Positions 58,785 to 64,000 of a DNA stretch of 64,000 bases are shown piece after piece. Numbering within the stretch: the stretch's first letter is position 1; the number at the start of each line of letters is the position of its first letter. This stretch comes from Ustilaginoidea virens. Lineage: Eukaryota; Ascomycota; Sordariomycetes; Hypocreales; Clavicipitaceae. A program made the position numbers and the translations under genes. Where the stretch lies: contig NC_057319.1 of the NCBI RefSeq assembly GCF_000687475.1, positions 868,001 through 932,000 on the forward strand, written 5' to 3'. The notes beneath the pieces were generated by a model. That model searched no databases, was not told the origin of the DNA, and worked only from the letters and a program-made list of their open reading frames with translations.

Positions 58785-59661
58785 ATGGCTGCGCCTCCGC
58801 CAACCGTGCCCTCGCTCAAAGCATCATTCATCATCGCGCAAACCAACCTTCTCTCACAACCTCTCGCTCCGTCCCGCACCTGGGTGCGCACCAACGACGC
58901 GTCGGATCAACCCATCCCCGCGCGCCTGCTCGATGACGCCCTCTTCAGCCTCAATCAAACCATACAACAACACTGCCGTCGTGTCTATCCACCGCAGGCG
59001 AGCTACAATGTCGCTGAGCAAATCAGCAATTCTTACGCGAGGGACGCGGAAGAAAGGGTAAGTCGGTTGAAAGAGTCTGAGAGCACCCTTGGTAAAGAAC
59101 TGGATTTTGGTACGTCAGACCAGACTTGAATCACATCTCCCTCCTTCTGAGTGTGCGCGTGTGTGCGTGTTCTGTTGGTGTCTGTTGCACTCCTTGGACT
59201 GTACTAATCGAATTTCAATCAAAGCTGCCGACGACGCCATCGAATCGCTTCCCACATCATGGCCGGTCGAAGCCGATGTCAAAAGCCATCCGGCCGAAGC
59301 ACAGGATTACAAAGCCATTGTCAAAAGATTGACGCAGCTGAGTGAGCGGCGAAGGCAACTCAAACTGCGGGTGCAACAACTGCGTCGGATCGACACCGCC
59401 ATCAAGCCACTTTCTGCCACGGATCAGAATCCTATCCAGGATAATCTGGTAACACGCGGAGGACCGGTCGAGAAGGAATTGGAGAGGATGCGTGTGCTGT
59501 TGGCCCGGGTGACTGGCCGTGTGGCTGCTCTGAGTGACGAGTCACCAAACACCCGCTCAGCAGCGGGAAACACCTCCATTGTCGATCTGAACGACTTGAC
59601 CAAGGCAAGGAAGCGAAACGTCGACAAGTTTCTTTCCGACCCGCGGGTTTTCCCTCCCTGA
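58785..59661 (+). CDS. Fta4-like inner kinetochore protein (Sim4 / CCAN complex)
   Basis: Exons 58785-59109 and 59225-59661 give 253 aa (254 codons with stop). The join uses donor GTACGT at 59110 and acceptor CAAAG, with a TACTAAT branch site about 20 bases before it; a GTAAGT at 59058 looks like a better donor but breaks the frame. Start choice: the ATG at 58785 (MAAPPPTVPSLKASF) has a strong context and resembles relatives; an upstream in-frame ATG at 58704 would add 27 residues. Diagnostic stretches are QPLAPSRTW and RRVYPPQASYNVAEQIS, then EELDF-like GKELDF, AADDAIESLPTSWPVE and a coiled coil (AIVKRLTQLSERRRQLKLRV). This matches the Fta4 family (PF13093) of the fission yeast Sim4 complex, Nkp1-like in budding yeast, as I recall it. 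Confidence 0.82.
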
Positions 59662-60909
59662 GCATACCACGTCCAAACATATGTCAGCCGCTACGAGTTT
59701 CTCCAGCAATCACGGTACGAATGATGCTCGGTTGAAATCAGCCTGCATATCAGCCAGCTTAGGAATACTTGTTGGTGGATGTCCTACATGTCAGCGCCAT
59801 GTCAAATCTTGGTCTTCCTTGACCGCACTGCTGGAGGGCGTGATATGGACACCATGCTCTATCTCATTTTTTCACAGGCGGCCCACTCGGCAAGGCATGT
59901 ACTCTTCATCGTCTCACCAATATCTTCAAGCCGGGGTTGGTGCTGGGCACCTCGACAAGTCGGCGTCTTGATAAAGGTTTCATGTGCATGGCACCGGAGC
60001 TTGGAAAGCTGAGCTCATGGCATCCTAGAGTCTCTTGGAAGAGGACCTTGCGGTGCAGTGCAGCCAAGCCTTGTCGTTGCTTTGGGAAGTCTCAACGCCA
60101 GCACGGCGAGAAAACTTTCAAAGCTTCTAAACTTGTCGACGATGAGGTACTCTCAAGTATCGCCTACAAAATCACCAGTGCCTTTCTTCCAGGCGCAGCG
60201 TCTGGGTGAGGAAGCAAGCACGTGAAGGCATGAGGCGTATCAGTGCTGCGGCTGCGTTGTATTGCCCGCCCATTAAGATATGGATTGCGCAGATGGCCAG
60301 AAAGCGTCAAGCAACACGTTTCAGAGACTTCTGGCACCAAAGTCATGCATGTGGGTTTTTGTGCGTCGGCAGCCAAAGAAAGAATGGGACCTGATGCTCA
60401 TGCTCCTGGTTCTCCAGGGTATCAATGGCACATGTTTGCTGCAGGCTTCTCTCTCTACCTTGTGCTGCACCGCAATTCACTGCTGGAAGCTCGGATGTCT
60501 GAGGAAACGGCGTCGGCCAGTCTTGTTTCGTGAATAATCCCCGGGCGTAGTACTGTTATCCGCTCCGACGCAGGTGACGAAGCAAAGGCCATATGACGGC
60601 TTCAGCGTTCCGGAACTTTGCAAAGGAGGAGCGGGACCGTCCGTTGAGCTACATTACTACGTACGGGTTTGTGGGTTCAGGGGGCTTTAGTCCAACTGAG
60701 ATTGCGTCGAGTCGTTACATTTCCGGACAAACGATCCAAGGCCATTGCTGGCGACATTGCACCAACAACAAAAGTCGCAGGCCAAGGTCGCAAACGGGCA
60801 AGACGAGTGGCGAGGCAGGGCGGCGTTGTCGGTGCCGCGCAAACGAGCGAGGCGACGAGACCGAACGCCTCGATAGTACCAGCTACCCTGCCCGCAACGC
60901 AACCGTCCT

Positions 60910-60955
60910 AGGGAGTAGGGAGTAGGGAGTAGGGAGTAGGGAGTAGGGAGAAGGG
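60910..60955. repeat. 7-bp tandem repeat GGGAGTA
   Basis: Six to seven copies, last unit degenerate (GGGAGAA). Confidence 0.95.
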
Positions 60956-61538
60956 AGGCCCATGCTCGCAGGACGTGAGAGATTGCTTTTTCGAGGCTGA
61001 ATGACGTCTGGCCAATCAATCATGCAGCGAAGCGAAGCTTTACTTAGCCCTGGCTTCTTTTCTTGTTGGTCTTTTCTTTCGGCCTTTGGCTGCTCAGCGG
61101 ACGGGTGGGGCGGTCCATTGGCCGCACGCGAGCTGCTCCTGCTCCGTAGCACAGTGGAGCTGCAGATTGGTGGGGGCCTGGCACAGCATGCGCATTGCGG
61201 ATCACGGATCACGCGGATCAAGGACAGAAACGAGGAAACAAAACATCAATGTTGCATGTGGCATGGCCGAGAGACTTTGACAGAGACTGGGGGATCTTAT
61301 TAGGGAGGGACTACAGAGTAGGGGCTGGGACTAGCTGCGGAGAAAATCCCCTGGAAATTCCCCGTAGAGATGTAGACGCTCGGTTAGCGGGAATCAACCG
61401 CCACAGTCAAGGAAACAGAAACAGTCTAGCGTCAACTAGTCCCACCAGACACATGACGGATGACGGATGAGGGATTGGCAGTTCAATGGCACATCCCGCG
61501 AGGCAGGAGCCACCCACGGGTCAAGCAAGTGCTGGGGG

Positions 61539-61540
<2 letters not shown>

Positions 61541-61569
<29 letters not shown>
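61541..61569. repeat. (TTTA)n tetranucleotide repeat
   Basis: About seven perfect copies in intergenic DNA. Confidence 0.95.
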
Positions 61570-61606
61570 TCTTTCCCTGGCCGGCCACCTGAAGAACAAA
61601 GAGGCC

Positions 61607-61710
61607 ACACACAACACACACGACACACACGACACACACAAAACTCACAACACAAGACAGCACAGAACAGCACAGCACAGCACACACAGCACAGCACAGC
61701 ACAGCACAAC
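61607..61710. repeat. CA-rich repeat (CACGACACA / CAGCACA)
   Basis: Degenerate array of CA-rich units about 100 bases long. Confidence 0.85.
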
Positions 61711-62666
61711 CCTGCATGACCTGCAGAACCCAGACAGCAGCTCGGCTTGGTTTCCTCTCAACGGGAAAGTTCCGCCAAGCATGCTTCGATGGCCTCGTCA
61801 ATCTCGAGTGCGTGTGCGTGTGCGGGTCGGCCCAGAATCTTGGGCGGCATGAATCCGCGACCAAGGATGCAACCGTACCAACTACAACTAGCCTGGCGGC
61901 CCCTTTGACGAACCCCAACATGCCCAACATGACCAGCACATGACCCCCACATCCAACAAGTCTCTGGACCGCAGCGTCCCATTCGACGACCCCCGGACCA
62001 GCCTCAGGAAATCCATCTGTAGGTACCGGCATGCGCCCCGAGCAGCAGCGGAATCTCACGCGCAACGCGGGCTCGTCGTCCGATGCAGCCTCCTCGGACT
62101 CGCTTGCTGGACACACCATGTGGACCGTGGACCGTGGACCGTGGACCATGGGCCATGGGCCATGGACGCAAATGCAGCAGCTGCAAGCCCATATTTGTCA
62201 ACAAGGCGGCATTTCCCTTGGGGGCTGAATGCGCGATTCGTATAACCCCCAGAAGCCCCAGCTCCGCTTGTTTCGTACGCCTCGTCGCTTGCAACATCAA
62301 CAAGTCTGCAGCCGCGCCTCCATCTACAGTCGGCGGCCCTGTTGCCAGTGCCATTCTTGTCATTTGCTCACCTGGCAAACCCTCGGTTGCCAAGCAGTCA
62401 TGACAGATTGATGATTCAGCCTGGCTCTCAAGACGCCCTCTGACGGCTGTTTCACTCCGTATTGCTTTGCTTCCTGCCATGCATAGTCGATCAAGCCTTG
62501 CAAAGAGTACAACAGTCGTGAATCACCGTCGATTTTGGTCGGGATCCGTCCCAAACCTTCCCAAACGAGACAACGCCAGGCATCAACTTGCGGTGCCAGA
62601 CAAAAAGCAAGCTGTCACGTCGTATCTTCCATCAGACTCTATCTTGTCTTGCAGCAATCGTAGAAC

Positions 62667-64000
62667 ATGGCTACCAAGACGTCTAGCGTCATTCGTTGCG
62701 CCGCCCATGATGAGCAGTCAGACGCGCAACAAGTTTTCGACGACTACATGAGCGCCCAATGGAAAAAATGGCCAAACGAAGGAGCTGTACGCATGACCAA
62801 ACCCCCAGCCTCGGTTCCCGCGCGGGATTTGATGCATCTTTTTGCTGACGAAACACCAGTTTGACGCCCTGGAGGAGCAGCGTGGTCCTGTCGAGTTGAA
62901 AGTCAAGGGATGCATTCCCTCATGGGCTGCCGGCTCACTGTACCGAACGGGGCCCGGTCAGTCCGCCGTGGAGAATACCTCCAGGGGAACTCATCGAGTA
63001 TCGCACTGGTTTGATGGCTTCGCTCGTACGCACAAGTTCGACATCATTCCACCAACCCCTGACAGCAAGCAATGCTCCGTGGTGTACTCTTCTCGCTGCC
63101 AATCCGAGGAGTTTATCCAAACCATCAAGAAGAAGGGATGGCGGGTCGACGTCTCTTTTGGGCAGAAACGGGATCCCTGCATCGGCATCTTTGCCAAGTT
63201 GATGAGTCTTTTTGTCCCCCGTCAAATCAACAACAACGTGGCCATAATACCGGACCTACCCGGACTAGGAAACGGCCAAGCCGCCGCCAAAAACAGCGGC
63301 GGCCATCGCAGCGCGCCAAGCAACGTGTACGCCAGCACAGACAACTCGATCCTGCAGAAGCTTGACCCAAACACGTTGGAGCCGTTGGGGAGGGCTACGC
63401 AGGCGGACCTCCACCCGGATCTCAAGGGCCTGCTGTCCTGCGCGCACGCGCAGAGAGACCCGGAGACGGGAGACGTGTTCAACTTTAACCTGGACCTGGG
63501 AAGAAGGGCCACCTACCGCATATTCCGCGTCAACGCGGACTCGGGAACGACTGATATCCTGGCCACTATTTCCGACCCCGACTTGCCCGCCGCCTACATC
63601 CACAGCTTGTTCTTGACGCAAAACTACGTCATTCTCTGCGTGCCAGCATCGCACTTCGCCTGGCGCGGCATCAAGATACTGTGGGAGCGCAACATCATCG
63701 ACGCCATCAAGCCGTTTGACAAGAGCCAGAGATGCAAGTGGCTGGTGGTTGACCGCCGTCGCGGCAGGGGGATCGTCGCCAGATTCTCCAGCCCCGCTTC
63801 CTTCTTCTTCCACTCGGTCAACGCCTTTGAGGAGACGGCAAAGGACGACGCGGGGAACGAGGCAACAAGCATCCACCTCGACTCCGTCACGTACCCAAAC
63901 ACGGACATTATGCACATGTTTTACTACGACGTGCTCATGAACCGCGACGAGGCCGCCACCAAGGCGCTGGTGGACAAGGGGATCTTTAGGCTGGCCAATG
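62667..64000 (+). CDS. Carotenoid cleavage oxygenase (CAO-2/CarT-like), truncated by window end
   Basis: Iron-dependent dioxygenases of this family cleave double bonds of carotenoids. Exon 1 is 62667-62786; exon 2 starts at 62860 and stays open to the window edge. The intron (donor GTACGC, acceptor CACCAG) joins KWPNEGA to FDALEEQRGPVELKVKG. 420 residues are visible, about three quarters of a usual family member. Recognisable parts: GCIPSWAAGSLYRTGPG, THRVSHWFDGFARTHKF, and three of the four iron-binding histidines in context: His236 in SCAHAQRDPETGDVFNF, His288 in YIHSLFLTQNYVI and His358 in FFFHSVNAFEE. The fourth should lie beyond the edge. Spacing and the WPNEG...GPVELKVKG start recall the Neurospora CAO-2 / Fusarium CarT torulene-cleaving branch rather than the stilbene-cleaving CAO-1 branch; this is from memory. 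Confidence 0.9.

Larger units (their letters stand above)
59662..62666. other. Intergenic region, 3.0 kb
   Basis: No gene is supported. Repeats: GGGAGTA array (60910-60955), TTTA array (61541-61569), CACGACACA and CAGCACA units (61607-61710) and GTGGACC/GGGCCAT units (62119-62165). A short coding-like segment on the + strand near 61940-62020 (MTPTSNKSLDRSVPFDDPRT) has no recognised relatives and is followed closely by repeats. The last 300 bases should hold the carotenoid oxygenase promoter. Confidence 0.45.

Noticed and set aside
59058..59063. GTAAGT as the intron donor of the Fta4-like gene
   Set aside because: It looks like a better consensus, but joining it to the only good acceptor breaks the frame; GTACGT at 59110 keeps the frame and retains the GKELDF segment.
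61556..62149. 197-codon frame on the minus strand and short coding-like segments on the + strand
   Set aside because: The minus-strand product is mostly translated CA repeat; the + strand segment ends quickly in GTGGACC repeats and has no recognised relatives.

Overview
The window is nuclear DNA of a filamentous ascomycete, most likely a sordariomycete of the Hypocreales type. Evidence: genes carry several short GT-AG introns (roughly 50-200 bases) with CTAAC/CTGAC-like branch points, the proteome is fungal (Zn2Cys6 and bZIP regulators, Fta4 kinetochore protein, agdC-like glucosidase), coding sequence is GC-rich, and the long intergenic spaces are full of homopolymers and short tandem repeats. 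No operons, CRISPR arrays, insertion sequences, rRNA or complete tRNA genes were found. Exon joins given here were worked out by eye; where start and stop are both resolved, the exon lengths sum to whole codons.

Layout. 0.9-1.6 kb: secreted eight-cysteine protein (+). 2.1-4.9 kb: MCM2 replicative helicase subunit (-), first exon unresolved, with an MluI cell-cycle box about 320 bases upstream. 5.8-8.8 kb: five-exon Zn2Cys6 transcription factor (-). 11.1-13.2 kb: patatin-like protein lacking the catalytic serine (-). 17.4-20.1 kb: caspase-like domain joined to C2H2 zinc fingers (+). 21.2-24.2 kb: secreted GH31 alpha-glucosidase (-). 26.5-27.8 kb: polyQ coiled-coil protein (+). 28.2-30.0 kb: UBR7/Mlo2-type UBR-box protein (-). 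32.5-34.1 kb: seven-span membrane protein (+). 34.6-35.6 kb: decayed Gfo/Idh/MocA oxidoreductase (+). 36.1-36.3 kb: small one-span membrane protein (+). 36.7-37.4 kb: hotdog thioesterase (-). 38.1-40.7 kb: intracellular GH3 beta-glucosidase with PA14 domain (-). 49.5-50.5 kb: bZIP regulator (-). 56.8-58.5 kb: RluA-family RNA pseudouridine synthase (-), divergent from a Fta4-like kinetochore gene (58.8-59.7 kb, +). 62.7 kb to the end: carotenoid cleavage oxygenase, cut by the window edge (+).

The genes do not form a biosynthetic cluster. They are mostly housekeeping (replication, kinetochore, tRNA modification, ubiquitin), with two glycosidases for glucoside use, two regulators and a few accessory genes. 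The stretches 40.7-49.5 and 50.5-56.8 kb are almost gene-free and dominated by simple repeats and long A/T or G/C runs.

The most notable items are the caspase-like/zinc-finger fusion (834 aa, His151/Cys196 dyad kept), a dispersed palindrome-like 9-mer TACGGAGTA/TACTCCGTA present ten times and only outside coding sequence, the serine-less patatin, and the multiply frameshifted oxidoreductase remnant.
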